Of a stretch of DNA of 64,000 bases, positions 44,575 through 54,889 are shown in pieces; within the stretch, counting starts at the first letter, position 1; every line of letters begins with the position of its first letter. Source of the DNA: Closterium sp. NIES-65. Taxonomy: Eukaryota; Streptophyta; Zygnematophyceae; Desmidiales; Closteriaceae. Below the pieces are notes generated by a model. That model searched no databases. It had not been told where the DNA came from and saw only the letters and a list, made by a program, of their open reading frames with translations. Where the stretch lies: the NCBI GenBank assembly GCA_948144175.1, contig CANXME010000202.1:1017253-1081252 (forward strand), read 5' to 3'. Position numbers and translations under genes: made by a program.

Positions 44575-45945
44575 TGTTAAAGGTACGAGGAAAAAGTTTA
44601 GAACAAGAAAAGGGGGGTGCACTGGCAAGCAGTTGAGTACATATAGGAAACCCTAGATTGGGCTGTACTCGCTATAGAGTACCCCACTGCAGGCTAGACA
44701 AATACAACATTCTGACACACCCCCATAGCCAAAGTGGGGTGTAATCAGGAGAGCACACAGTCATAGAGTAGGTTCACAATTGCAAGGAAAGCTAAAGGTC
44801 ATCACAGACGGCAAGTGAGGAGGAGAGACTGTGGGGGCGAGAAGATGGAAGGCGACTACTGAAGCTACAGACACACAGAAGCTGCTGGCTCAATGGCTAC
44901 CGAAGCAAAGGCCCGGACTGCAGGAGTAGCTGGCTCCACGGAGATTGTAGCCTCTGACTGGAGCAACGGACCCACAGGCGACTGGCGACTACCGGAGATT
45001 GTAGCCTCCGGACTACTGGCGCTGCTGACGACACGACGGATGCCTCCACTGAACCCCCCCCCCAGCTGCCCCACGCCCCTATCACACACCCCCTGCTGCA
45101 CCCCTAGCTCCACTCCCACGACACCCCCCTAGCACCACTCCTTCGGCTCCCACACACCCACCCCCCTGAGCGGCAGCTGCAGCAGCGGGAGACGGAGGAG
45201 GAGGAGGAGTAGGGGACGGCGCACACAACCGGCACCCCCACAACCGTCACCCCCACCGTCCCCACCCCCAAACCCTAAAACGGGTGGCACAGGGTAGGAG
45301 CGCGGGGGACGGCGAGGGGGACGGCGCGCGGCCCCCAGGGCGCCACCACGGGGCAGCGAGGGGCCGCGTGCGGCTCCCCAGGACGCCGCAACAAGGTAGC
45401 GAGGGGTCGCGCGCGGCTCCCAGGGCGCTGCGACAGGACGACAGGGGCCGCGCACAACACCAGGGCGCCGCGACGCGACGACAGGGGCCGCGCACGCCTT
45501 GCCCGGGCGCCGCGACAGGACGGCAGGGGCCGCGCGCGACACCTTAAGGCGTCGCAACGGACGGGCGAGGGCGCGCGCGGCTCCCTAGGGCGCCACAACG
45601 GAACAGCGGGGGCGGCGCGCCAGGAAGGAAAAGGGTCGCGCGCCCCGGGGCGCACGCCAGAGAGTAGATCGCCGCGCGCCGAAGGCGGCGATGAAAAATA
45701 CGTCGCATGCCACGGGATGAAAAATACGTCGCATGCCACGGGGCGTGCGACAGATCAAGTAGCAGCGGAAGCAGGTTGGTGGGCCCACAGGCCAAGGAAG
45801 GACACGCTCTGTACGAGGACAAAGTTTAGAACAAGAAAAGGGGGGTGCACTAGCAAGCAGTTGAGTACATATAGGAAACCCTAGATTGGGCTGTACTCGC
45901 TATAGAATACCCCACTGCAGGCTAAACAAATACAACATTCTGACA
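44575..45945 (-). mobile_element. TRIM2, miniature Copia-type LTR element
   Basis: A 1371-bp element with LTRs 44575-44717 and 45810-45945 (about 136-143 bp; four or five differences in the shared part) and exact duplication TTATC (44570-44574, 45946-45950). A polypurine complement (cacccccatagccaaagtgg) follows the left LTR. The interior resembles the TRIM1 plan: about 480 bp of moderately GC-rich sequence, then ggggccgcgcgcg-type repeats (45280-45640). No Gag or Pol. Older than TRIM1 by LTR divergence. Confidence 0.88.
45762..45809 (-). promoter_or_regulatory. TRIM2 primer-binding region with tRNA-iMet footprint
   Basis: The plus strand reads gcagcggaagc, then tggtgggccc, then acaggcc, then gctctgtac before the LTR: the D arm, anticodon arm, variable region and acceptor blocks of initiator tRNA-Met in order, with gaps. 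Confidence 0.65.
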
Positions 45946-46976
45946 TTATCTACAGTAGGCGATTATTGGGACATGACTATAAAGGGATCTTTGGTTGAGT
46001 GGTTAGGAAGGCAACTTTGACTTTTGGATTGGGGTGGCTAGAAGTTTCTTACATGGGTTGCAAATGTTGCAACACCTAGGCAAAATCCAACTAGATTGGA
46101 TTTTGCATGTGACACCTCAAGGACCTCATAATGAGGATTGCATCCTTGCTGCTAGGAAGGTTCCTATCATCCTTCTCTAGCTCTTGGAGAACCCCTTCCC
46201 TCTCATGGTTCTCTCGAAAGTCCCCAACTCCTACATTCCATGCCTTGATGCTTGTACTTCCTCCACCATTTTAGTCATGCGATTGCTAGACGTTTTTACT
46301 TGGTTCTCACTCTATAGACCATCCTAACAACTGATTTAACTTGGAGATGGTAGCTAAGCCTACGGCGCAACATCCTACTGAGCGGATTTGCGTTTAGTTG
46401 AGAAATGAGTTTGTCGTAAGTTCTCAAAGTGACGGATCCTGAACAAGACTGAAACGGCTGGAACGAGAACGGTTGGAGCTAGAACGGCTGGAGTACAACT
46501 GGCTGGAGCTAGAAACAACGAGCTAGGGCCGGCTGGAGGTAGGAACGACCGGAGCTAGAGACCGTAAGTGCGGCTGTCGGCTGCTGCTATTAGAACCACT
46601 GGCAGCGGAAAATACGTGCGGCAATAGGGGCTAGGAGCAAGGAGCGCCAGGTGGGACTAGCTGAGGTACTGCCGGAGTACGGAGGAAAGCTGAGCTAGGA
46701 ACGCCAGTCTAGTAACTGACGAAGCTGGGAGCTAGCTGAGCTAGGAGCAGGCGGCTGGAGGAGGCGGGGCTGACGAGCCGATCGAGGAGTCAGAGAGTTG
46801 TTCAAGGGGCTGGCGGAGCGAGGAGAGACCCAGCTAAAAACGAACGCCAAGATTAGCCTAAACAGCTAGGTTGAGCGGCCTCCAACCGTGACGGTGCGAA
46901 ACACTGTGAGTATGAGTGACGCGAGTGTCGAACCAACGGAGGTCGGGTGGTCCTGGGTGGTGTGCACGCGTGATGA

Positions 46977-47137
46977 GGGCTTGTGAGTGGTTGGAAAGGG
47001 CTGTGAGCGATTGAAAGGGGTTGTGAGCCGTTGGAAGGGGCTGTGAGCGGTTGGAAGGGGCTGTGAGCAGTTGGAAGGGGATGTGAGCGATTGGAAGGGG
47101 TTGTGAGCGGTTGAAAGGGGTTGTGGGCGGGTGGGAG
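46977..47137. repeat. 20-bp tandem repeat in the C0 leader
   Basis: About eight units of gggctgtgagcggttggaag with point differences. Confidence 0.9.
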
Positions 47138-47139
47138 GG

Positions 47140-47480
47140 GATAGCTGGCGGCTAGCTGCTGATGGCTAGCTGCTGCTGGCGGCTAGCTGCTGCTGGCGGC
47201 TAGCAGCTGATGGCGGCTAGTTGCTGGCGGCTACCTGCTGGCGGCTACCTGCTGCTGGCGGCGAGCTGCTGATGGCTAGCTGCTGCCTAGCCGTGCTGCT
47301 GCATCAATGCACGCGCTGCTGCCTAGCCGTGTTGCTGCAGCAATGCACGCGCTGCTGCTGCAATGCGAGCGCTGGTGCTGCAATGCGCGTGCAGCAGTGG
47401 CGTGCGCGACTGCCGCTAGCTAACGCGCGCTGCTGCTGCTGATGCGTGTGTGCCTGCTGCTTGCACGCGCGGCTGCTGCG
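47140..47480. repeat. gctagctgctg and ctgctgcaatgcacgcg repeats in the C0 leader
   Basis: Degenerate units of ggcggctagctgctgctg (47150-47290), then gctgctgcaatgcacgc (47300-47400). Confidence 0.8.
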
Positions 47481-47499
47481 GGCTAACCAAGACTACGCG

Positions 47500-47640
47500 G
47501 GCCCGGGGGGGGGGGGGGGGGGTCCTTAATGGAGCGCGACGAAACGAGGGGCCAGCGGGGCCCTTTAAACGCGACGAAAAACGAGGCCCGCGGGGGCCTT
47601 TGAACGCGACGAAAACGAGGCCCGCGGGGGCCATCTTACC
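47500..47640. repeat. poly-G run and 28-bp repeat near the C0 primer site
   Basis: About 18 G in a row at 47504-47522, then three to four units containing gcgacgaaaacgaggcccg and gggggcc. Confidence 0.82.
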
Positions 47641-47696
47641 CGCGACGAACCGGAGCCTAAGGGACGGGCGAAAAATTACCTACAATAATACCATCT

Positions 47697-47849
47697 TGAA
47701 ATAGGCTAGGAAGTGAGTATCGAGAAAGATGTGTGAGTTGAGTATGGAGGAACAAGGAGATACAAGTGTTGCCATAAAGTGTTGTACCCTATAGAGGGCA
47801 ACTTATTGTAGCCTATCTAACAATATATGGAAGATATAAAATTTTGACA
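47697..47849 (-). repeat. C0 5' LTR
   Basis: 153 bp, TGAAATAGGC...ATTTTGACA on the plus strand, with the LTR core taccctatagagggcaactt and the primer site just inside. The host flank begins AATAG at 47850. Confidence 0.8.
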
Positions 47850-48397
47850 AATAGGGCCCTGCTCGCAAGCATGCGTTACTGTTTATTTTACTTGCTATAA
47901 ATGTTTGCTTATGCCTTGGATCATATTGTATGGTACTCGTTTGACTCTTTAAGTGCAATCCTGGCTCGCCTCATCAATTGCACGAAATTTGAGTACAACC
48001 CTGGAAGTATATCTGGAAACATTAGGAATGGAAATTTCATGTTTTTCGATGACTGGCGGGTCACACTCTAGCAATACTTCCCGCCAGACTGACACTTTTC
48101 TAACCCTCGAGGGCCTCGAGACGCGAGCAGAGTTGGGGGCAGAGGCAGCGAGTGATGAGATCGAGGGACGCGCGCAAGCGAGCATCCTGCTGCTCCAATT
48201 GCTCCGTTTCTCCCTCCTTCGAAAAGCAGGAATGCCTTCACCGTCTCTCCCAAGGTTCAACAAAAAAATCACTCACTAGGTCCCGTCACTATCCACTCAC
48301 TCCCACACACGTCGTATCTTACCGCACAAGTACCGATAGTGCAAGATTTCTCTTCCGTTCGCAAACAAACTAGTTTCATACCAACCGCGCACGCAGG
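47850..48397. other. flank between the left nest and the host gene
   Basis: Single-copy-looking sequence that probably holds the promoter and 5' untranslated region of the gene starting at 48398. A minus-strand stretch of 45 codons (48100-48237, ...EQLEQQDARLRASLDLI...) has coding-like GC-rich third positions but no splice partner or start I can support. No TATA element stands out. Confidence 0.4.
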
Positions 48398-51300
48398 ATG
48401 GGCGATGTTCAAAAGCGCGCGTTGCACGACATTTCGAACGAACTTATTCAGCTGACTACGTAGGAACTTCCCGCATATTTTTCCGTGGCTTGTCGTTCAT
48501 TTCCAGCCCTTGTTCAGCCTGAATTCAGGATCTGTCGTTTCGCCGTTTTCGTTCTCCGCTTCTGTGCTCTGCCTCGGACCCCTTAGTCGCCGTCGCGCAG
48601 TCAGCCACCGCCACTCTGCCTCTCCGCTGCTCTGCAGCTTTGCCAGTCTGCCGCTCCGCTGCTCCACCGTTCTTATGCTCGCTTCCCCGTTCAGCTCGCG
48701 CTGTCCCCTCCGGCGTCGCTGCTGCTTCGCATCAATTCTCGTTCCCGACTGACGCTCTGCCCGTCGCCCTCTTCACCATGTGCGACCATCGCAGGGAGCG
48801 CGAGGAGCGGCTCAAGGCCGCGCCAGCAAACGAGGATGGCGCCGTCGAGTCGCGCGAGGTCAACGGCCAGGTGGGGGAGAGAGTCGCGCGAGGTCAACGG
48901 TCAGGTGGGAGAGACGGGGACAGCCGTGGAGAATCCACCTGTACCTTGCTAGTTGGTCGTTTCCCTTCTCCGCTCATCGCGATGCTCGTCCGCCATTGTC
49001 TCCTCTCATGCGCACCTAAATCGTGAACCCTGAATGCTTCGATTGTGTACCCTGAATGCTTCGATTGTGTACCCTGAATGCTTCGATTGTTTACCCTGAA
49101 TGCTTCGATTGTGTACCCTGTATGGAATGCTTCGATAGGCGGCAGTGAAGCGGCTGCAGACGAGTTTTGTGGAGAGCGGGGTGAGTGCGGCGCTGCTGCG
49201 CTATCTGAGCGACACGGGGCCGCTGCTGCTGCAGGACTCGTGGGACCTGCCGCGCAGCAACGACGACGCTGGTGAGCGGAGAGGCGCGAGAGTGGTCTCG
49301 CTACCCCTGCGACGTATCGCATGCTCGCATAGCTGCGAGGCGTCGTCGCAGCTCTCGTCGTCCACGGCGGGCGACGTCGTCCGCAGCGCTTCAGCGACAC
49401 ACTGCCGCTGGAGCGAGAATGAGGCGCACAGGGAAACACTGAGCGAGCGAACACGATGCACGAGGCACGATGCACGATCCCACTGCGCGCATCCCACTGT
49501 GCGCATCCCACTGCGCGCATCCCACTGCGCGCATCCCACTGCGCGCATCCCACTGCGCGCATCCCACTGCGCGCATCCCACTGCGCTCATCCCACTGCGC
49601 GCATCCCACTGCGCTCATCCCCCTGCGCTCATCCCTCTGCGCTCATCCCCCTGCGCTCACCCCCCTGCGTGCTCCAGAGGCGGCACGGCAGCAGCTCAAG
49701 GCGGCCAACAGCGACGCACAGGCGATGGCAGACAAGAGATGCGACGCCCTGCGACACGCGTGCGAGCAGCTGGGGCAAGGTGAGCCGCTGGGGGTGTGTG
49801 GTGCATGGTTATGTGTGGTGCACGGTTGTGTGTGGTGCATGGTTGTGTGTGGTGCATGGTTGTGTGTGGTGCATGGTTACGTGTGGTGCATGGCTGTGTG
49901 TGGTGCATGGTTGTGTGTGGTGCATGGTTGTGTGTGGTGCATGGTTACGTGTGGTGCACGGTTGTGTGTGGTGCACGGTTGTGTGTGGTGCATGGTTGTG
50001 TGTGGTGCATGGTTGTGTGTGGTACATGGTTGTGTGTGGTGCATGGTTGTGTGTGGTGCATGGTTGTGTGTGGTGCATGGCCGTGTGTGGTGCATGGTTG
50101 TGTGCGGTGCATGGCCGTGTGTGGGGCATGGTTGTGTGCGGTGCATGGCCGTGTGTGCTGTATGCGTCACAGATAGTGCAGACTTGCCGTCTGCCCATGC
50201 CCACATTCGCATTGCCCACCTCCCACCACCACCCATGCGGCCCAATGGTCCACGTTTCAGAAGTGGAGAGGATGGAGGAGCTCCACGTGGACGACCAGCT
50301 CAGCGCGCTCTCCATCGAGGTACGCCTCTTTCCCTGCCCCAATTCTCGCTGCCCCAATGCTCGCTGCCCCAAAGCTCGCTGCCCCAATGCTCGCTGCTCC
50401 ATTGCTCGCTGCTCCTCGCTCCCCTCTCTGCACTGGCAGCTGGCAGCGCTGGAGGAGGCGGAGGCGGCGCTGCAGCAGGCGGAGGAGGCGGCGGGGCTGG
50501 CGACGTGCAGCGCACAGGGCGAGGGCTCCGAGGTGCGGGCTGGGTGTGTGTGGGCGCACGGGGGCCGGGGTGAGGGGAGGGTGTGGGCGCAAGGGTGTTT
50601 GGTGAGGGAGGGTGTGGGCGCGGGGTTGTTGGGATGATGGGAGGGCGTGGTGTGGGTGGCAGAGGGCTGGGGTGGCATTGGGCAGAGGGTCCCTGGAGGG
50701 AAATGCCGGAAAGGCAAGAATGTAATGGCAGCAGAAGCAGGACTTGGAAAATGGAGGCGCATTGATGAGGCAGAGGAAGCAGTGGGCTGCACGAGGGCGG
50801 AATGGCTCTCTGTAAGTGGTCAGCTCTTGCTGCTCGCTCCCTCAAGCACCTTATACCCTGCTGCTCACACACACGTCCCCTCCCTCTGCCCCTCTCTCCC
50901 TCTCTTCATCGCCCACCACCAGGCGGCGCAAGTGGCGGCGCTCACCCGAGTGAAGGCAGAACTGGCGGCGTCGCTGCAGCGCTGCGCCGCCGCTGAAGGG
51001 CTCTCCTCGCACCTCGCTGCTGCTGCTGCTGCTGCTGCCACACAAGCGGTGAGACAAGGCCGCTGCTGCCTCTCGCTTCCCCACTTGTCCCCCGTGTCTC
51101 TCATGCCTTTGCCCCCTTTGCACGTGCGCCTCACACCACTTCTCCTCTGTGCTGCACCCCCCCCCCCCCTCCCGTGCAGAGCGAGGAGCAGAGCCACCCC
51201 GCAGAGAGGCACACGAGGAGCGCCGGGTGAGTTGCTGCCACACACGCGGGCGTGCGTGGGTGGGGTTGGCCGCATGCCTCTCACTGCCTCATGCGCCAGT

Positions 51301-53830
51301 GGATACGAACTGCACTTGCACGCTCTCTTGCGCTGATGCTCATGCTTTCATCCTTTGCCATCCCCTCATGCTTTCATCCTTTGCCATCCCCTCATGCTTT
51401 CATCCTTTGCATCCCCTCATGCTTTCATCCTTTGCATCCCCTCATGCTTTCATCCTTTGCCATCCCCTCATGCTTTCATCCTTTGCCATCCCCTCATGCT
51501 TTCATCCTTTGCCATCCCCTCATGCTTTCATCCTTTGCCATCCCCTCATGCTTTCATCCTTTGCCATCCCCTCATGCTTTCATCCTTTGCCATCCCCTCA
51601 TGCTTTCATCCTTTGCCATCCCCTCATGCCTCCCTTCCTGCTCACCCAAAACCCTGCTCTCCTCATTCAAGCATCTGCTCTCCTCATTCAAGCATTCCAC
51701 CCTCTCAGTAAACCCTGCCCTTGCCCCCTCTTTCCCCTCCCCCTCCACGCACCCACTGTCCTACCCGCCCCTCGGCCCCATGCAGCCCATCACCCACCGC
51801 CACATTCAGTGGCACTAGCAGCAGCACGCAGCAGACGGCAGAGCAAGGCAGCCACGCGCAGGCAGCAGTGCAGCAGCTGGCGGAGCTGCTGTGCCCCGCC
51901 GCCCTCACCGCCCAGACTGCCCGCTCCCTCTCTCTGCGCCTCCCCCTCCCCTCCCCCCACTCGCTTCCAAGCCCGCCACTCACGCGTGAGGCAGCCGCTT
52001 CAGGCAGTGCAGCAGCACGCGCATGTGCCCCTGCCACGGGGAAGGCAGGGCTGCCTGCTGTGGTGTTGGGCGGTGCAGGGGAGGGCAGCATGGGGGAGGG
52101 CAGCAGTGCGACAGTGGAGGTGGCTGTGCTGCGTGGAGGGCACGTTGCTGCTGCATCCATTGTGAGCCACCTTTCTCTGCCTGTCGTGCCTCCTTCCTCC
52201 CCGCCCTCCCCTCCGCTGCCTGCCTGTCTTCTTCCTCACCTTTCAGTGCGACGCTCTCACTTAGCCTCCCACATGCTGTGCTTCGTCCCTGAGAACATTT
52301 ATATGTATCAAGCTAAAAGTTCTATCATTTTACTATGTCCCCATCGCCACGGCATCCAGGTCCCAGTTCCCATGCGCCCTGTCCCCTCACCTCCGCATGT
52401 GCGCTGCACGCCCCTCTCCTCTCGTCCACATGCCATCACCCCCCTTCCCGTGCGCCGTGCCCTCCCCACCCTGCAGGGAGCCCCAGGACTCCCCCAACGC
52501 TCGCTCCCTCTGCAACCCTCCACCCACGCTGCTGACAGGTGCGCCTCCCATGCCATGCCATACTGTACTGTGCCATGCACTGCCATGCCATGCCATTCCA
52601 TCCCATGCCATGCCCTGGCATGGGCTGCACCCGCTGCCTCTGCCCCGCACACCTCATGCGTCTTCCCTCTCTGCCTGCCTTGCAGCGCCACAGGGGCCAA
52701 CCAGCAGCATCCAGGCGGAGCAGGAGTGCCGGTGGCAGCAGCAGTGGCGGAGGCGGCCTGTCTGCTGCGCCTGCTGGTGCTGCGCCGGGCACACATGGCA
52801 AATGCCCTCGCCACCGCGCCCTTTCCCCCCCGGTATGCCACGTCCGCTGCAGCCTCTTCGTCCGCTGCAGCCTCTTCGTCCGCTGCAGCCTCTCCGTCCG
52901 CTGCAGCCTCTCTGTCCGCTGCAGCCTCTCCGTCCGCTCCATAAACTTTCATGTGAACAGCATACTTTTTTTTCTCCCATCCCTCGTGCCTTCACCTTCT
53001 CTCGTCACATCTCCTCTCCTCTCCTCTCCTCTCTGCTCATCTCCTCCCCTCCCCATCTCTCCTCTCTTCTCCTCTCCTCTCCTCTTCTCTCCTCTCCTCT
53101 CCTCTCCTCTCCTCTCCTCTCCTCTCCTCTCCTCTCCTCTCATCTCATCTCCTCGCATCTCCTCTCTTCTGTCATGCCCCATGGGAGCGCAGGTACATGG
53201 TGGAGATGGCGGGGGAGGGCGCATTCAAGGTGAAGTGGGCCAACGGGGCCACGCTCACCCTCACCGCCTGCAACGACTGGCCAATGCCAGGCGGCCACCT
53301 GGCAGTGGCTGACGTAGAGCTGCCCCACACAGCGCAGTCGGGCGAGGAGAGGCAGCAGCTGCTCTCGCTGCTCTCCACGGCCGTGGTGAGCTCCCTGTGC
53401 TGGGCGCCTCTCAGCTCACCGCGCCCATTACCACTCTCCACGCACCACAGCACGCACTGCCCTCTGAGGCTGTTGGTTCCTTCCTGGGTGTGTGCGTCAG
53501 GGAGCAAGCGAGGCTGGTGCAGGTGCAATGGCATCTGAAAGGCACATGATGATGTCATGTGGTTGCAGGGTAGTTGTGAAAAATCTCAAGAATCCCGTGC
53601 AAGGGGCCTTGTGAGCTCTGAGCATGGGCTTGCGGCACCGTGCTGTGTGAATGCTCACTGCTCTTTCCCACACACACCCCACCCCCCTCACCAAGCCATG
53701 GCAGGGCGACGCACAGCGGCAGGATGACACACCTCCGGCCCCTCCGGCCCTGTCCGCCCTGGGCGGTGTGATAGCAGCGGCAGGGGCATGCCTGCGCAAG
53801 GCCATGATGGTGGCGCTCAAGACATCGTGA
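48398..53830 (+). CDS. host 13-exon gene, coiled-coil protein of unknown function
   Basis: Exons: 48398-48459, 48795-48870, 49139-49271, 49678-49779, 50261-50319, 50440-50532, 50923-51048, 51180-51226, 51810-52161, 52477-52538, 52686-52832, 53193-53385, 53705-53830. All twelve introns are GT-AG, all phases agree, and the sum is 1578 bp (525 aa plus TGA). The start at 48398 has A at -3 and G at +4; a second ATG at 48779 would give a shorter first exon. Residues 6-14 read KRALHDISN, a type seen near the start of some mitotic proteins. Residues about 46-215 are Ala/Glu/Gln/Leu-rich and probably coiled coil. About 233-350 is low-complexity. About 420-470 is beta-like (FKVKWANGATLTLTACNDWP). A cell-division or kinetochore role is only a guess from this layout. 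Two exon pairs could have alternatives; the middle exons are the surest. Confidence 0.8.
49022..49136. repeat. 22-bp minisatellite in intron 2
   Basis: About five units of accctgaatgcttcgattgt plus gt, ending just before the exon-3 acceptor at 49138. Confidence 0.9.
49474..49670. repeat. 14-bp minisatellite in intron 3
   Basis: About thirteen units of cccactgcgcgcat, grading into ccccctgcgctcat before the exon-4 acceptor. Confidence 0.92.
49793..50166. repeat. 17-bp minisatellite in intron 4
   Basis: About 22 units of tgcatggttgtgtgtgg with single-base variants. It fills most of the intron; long open frames over it in several phases are a by-product. Confidence 0.95.
50345..50418. repeat. 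15-bp repeat in intron 5
   Basis: About five units of cgctgccccaatgct. Confidence 0.88.
51345..51628. repeat. 26-bp minisatellite in intron 8
   Basis: About eleven units built from catgctttcatcctttgc and catcccct; near-identical copies suggest recent expansion. Confidence 0.95.
52846..52940. repeat. 18-bp repeat in intron 11
   Basis: Five units of tccgctgcagcctcttcg, starting 13 bp after the donor site. Confidence 0.9.
53000..53166. repeat. CTCCT pentamer microsatellite in intron 11
   Basis: A (ctcct)n tract with small interruptions that supplies a very long polypyrimidine run upstream of the exon-12 acceptor at 53192. Confidence 0.93.
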
Positions 53831-54032
53831 TGCCATGCTGACGTGGTGGCATGCTGACGTGGTGGCATGCTGACGTGATGGCATGCTGATGTGATGGCAT
53901 GCTGACGTGATGGCATGCTGACGTGATGGCATGCTGACGTGATGGCATGCTGACGTGATGGCATGCTGACGTGATGGCATGCTGACGTGATGGCATGCTG
54001 ACGTGATGGCATGCTGACGTGATGGCATGCTG
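53828..54032. repeat. 16-bp minisatellite starting at the stop codon
   Basis: About thirteen units of gatggcatgctgacgt. The TGA stop of the host gene lies within the first unit. Most units contain TGACGT, an ACGT-core motif. Confidence 0.93.
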
Positions 54033-54110
54033 ACACAGTGAGGGATGCGTGGGCGCTGTGTGGTCAAATTGTTGTACATTCACACAGAACCTGTGCTGTC
54101 TGTGATGGTG

Positions 54111-54194
54111 GTGCCGATGCTGATGCTGATGCTGATGGTGATGCTGATGGTGATGGTGATGGTGATGGTGATGGTGATGGTGATGGTGATGGTG
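54111..54194. repeat. GATGGT/GATGCT microsatellite
   Basis: gatgct units grade into gatggt units, about fourteen hexamers. Confidence 0.93.
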
Positions 54195-54275
54195 CTTGTA
54201 GAAACATGCTCACGGAGGAGAGCATGAAGGGGTGAGCAGCATTGGCATGGTAGGAACAGTGAAGTGGTGGCAGGT

Positions 54276-54433
54276 GCTGTGATACCTCATCAGGTGCTGA
54301 GATACCTCATCAGGTGCTGTGATACCTCATCAGGTGCTGTGATACCTCATCAGGTGCTGTGATACCTCGTCAGGTGCTGTGATACCTCATCAGGTGCTGT
54401 GATACCTCATCAGGTGCTGTGATACCTCATCCA
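54276..54433. repeat. 20-bp minisatellite in the host 3' flank
   Basis: About eight units of caggtgctgtgatacctcat. Confidence 0.93.
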
Positions 54434-54773
54434 TGCACCTGTGCACCAGCGCTCCACACACTCATCAGTGGGTTTGACTTGATCGTGAAGTGTGGCCCTA
54501 CAGTAAGAGCATGCTGAATGTGATGCCACAGTTGTAGTTTTTTCAATGCATACCCAACGTGCATTGCTGAGCCACCCCATCCTCCAGCAAGCTGGCATGC
54601 GCGGAATTGAGTTGATGAACCAAGGCAATGAACTCAGAGGTACACTAGAGTAGACATGCACTGCACATGCAATACGGTAATAGTGAAGGTGAAACAGCAT
54701 GAGGAGGTGAGTGCTGATTGCAGCACAGCACTTGAAGAATTGGAGCTGTGCCTCTGCTCTTGCTGGCTTGGCC
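54434..54773. other. host flank with no feature seen
   Basis: Single-copy-looking sequence between the minisatellites and the C5 LTR. No convincing exon, RNA gene or repeat is seen. Confidence 0.5.
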
Positions 54774-54889
54774 TGTCAAACTATATATATGCTTTAGAAT
54801 TGGGTGTAGGCTGTAGTGGGGTAGCCATTGTCGGCTACAACCCCTTTAGGTTTATACTTGTACCAAACTCTCTCGATACTGCGCCTGCT

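Larger units (their letters stand above)
44302..46448. mobile_element. AT-richer insert in the C0 leader, possibly a solo LTR, itself holding TRIM2
   Basis: CTGAA flanks both sides (44297-44301, 46449-46453). Without TRIM2 the insert is about 770 bp. It begins TGTTGAATGC and has TGAACA three bases before its right limit, so a degenerate solo LTR is possible, but the TG...CA ends and the duplication do not fit together exactly. At 45991-46010 the text ggttgagtggttaggaaggc resembles a tRNA A-box region. No protein is recognised. Family uncertain. Confidence 0.5.
43995..47696 (-). other. C0 leader, hosting a further insert and tandem repeats
   Basis: The leader between the C0 primer site (element strand TGGTATTATTGTAGG at about 47680-47694) and Gag. 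Degenerate agaacggctggagcta repeats (44000-44301) continue at 46449-46800, showing that 44302-46448 is an insert. Further leader repeats follow to 47640. No gene is seen. Confidence 0.7.
1..47849 (-). mobile_element. Copia element C0, outermost layer of the left nest (3' end off window)
   Basis: Ty1/Copia retroelement read on the minus strand. Its 5' LTR is 47697-47849, followed by a long repeat-rich leader, a Gag C-terminal part and protease (43071-43990), then, after the inserted Gypsy G1 (1979-43065), the pre-integrase and integrase parts and a Gly/Ala-rich linker (1-1978). The protease-integrase spacer reads coherently across the G1 insertion once one GCGGG copy is discounted, so both flanks belong to one element. 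RT, RNase H and the 3' LTR would lie left of position 1. It is a broken fossil with several breaks beyond the nested insertions, and as the outermost layer it must be older than everything inside it. Confidence 0.85.

Noticed and set aside
46977-47137. CRISPR-like array
   Set aside because: Units are contiguous with no spacers; ordinary tandem repeat in a eukaryotic element.
48100-48237. Minus-strand coding stretch of 45 codons as a separate gene
   Set aside because: Codon-like but with no supported start, splice partner or homologue; could be chance or an old Gag remnant.
48779-49026. ATG 48779 as the main start of the host gene
   Set aside because: Possible, but its context is weaker than 48398 and the 48398 exon joins in phase to 48795; kept only as an alternative.
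49456-50637. Long open frames of HPTAR and VWCMVVCGA repeats
   Set aside because: They run through intronic minisatellites and across splice sites of the host gene; compositional only.
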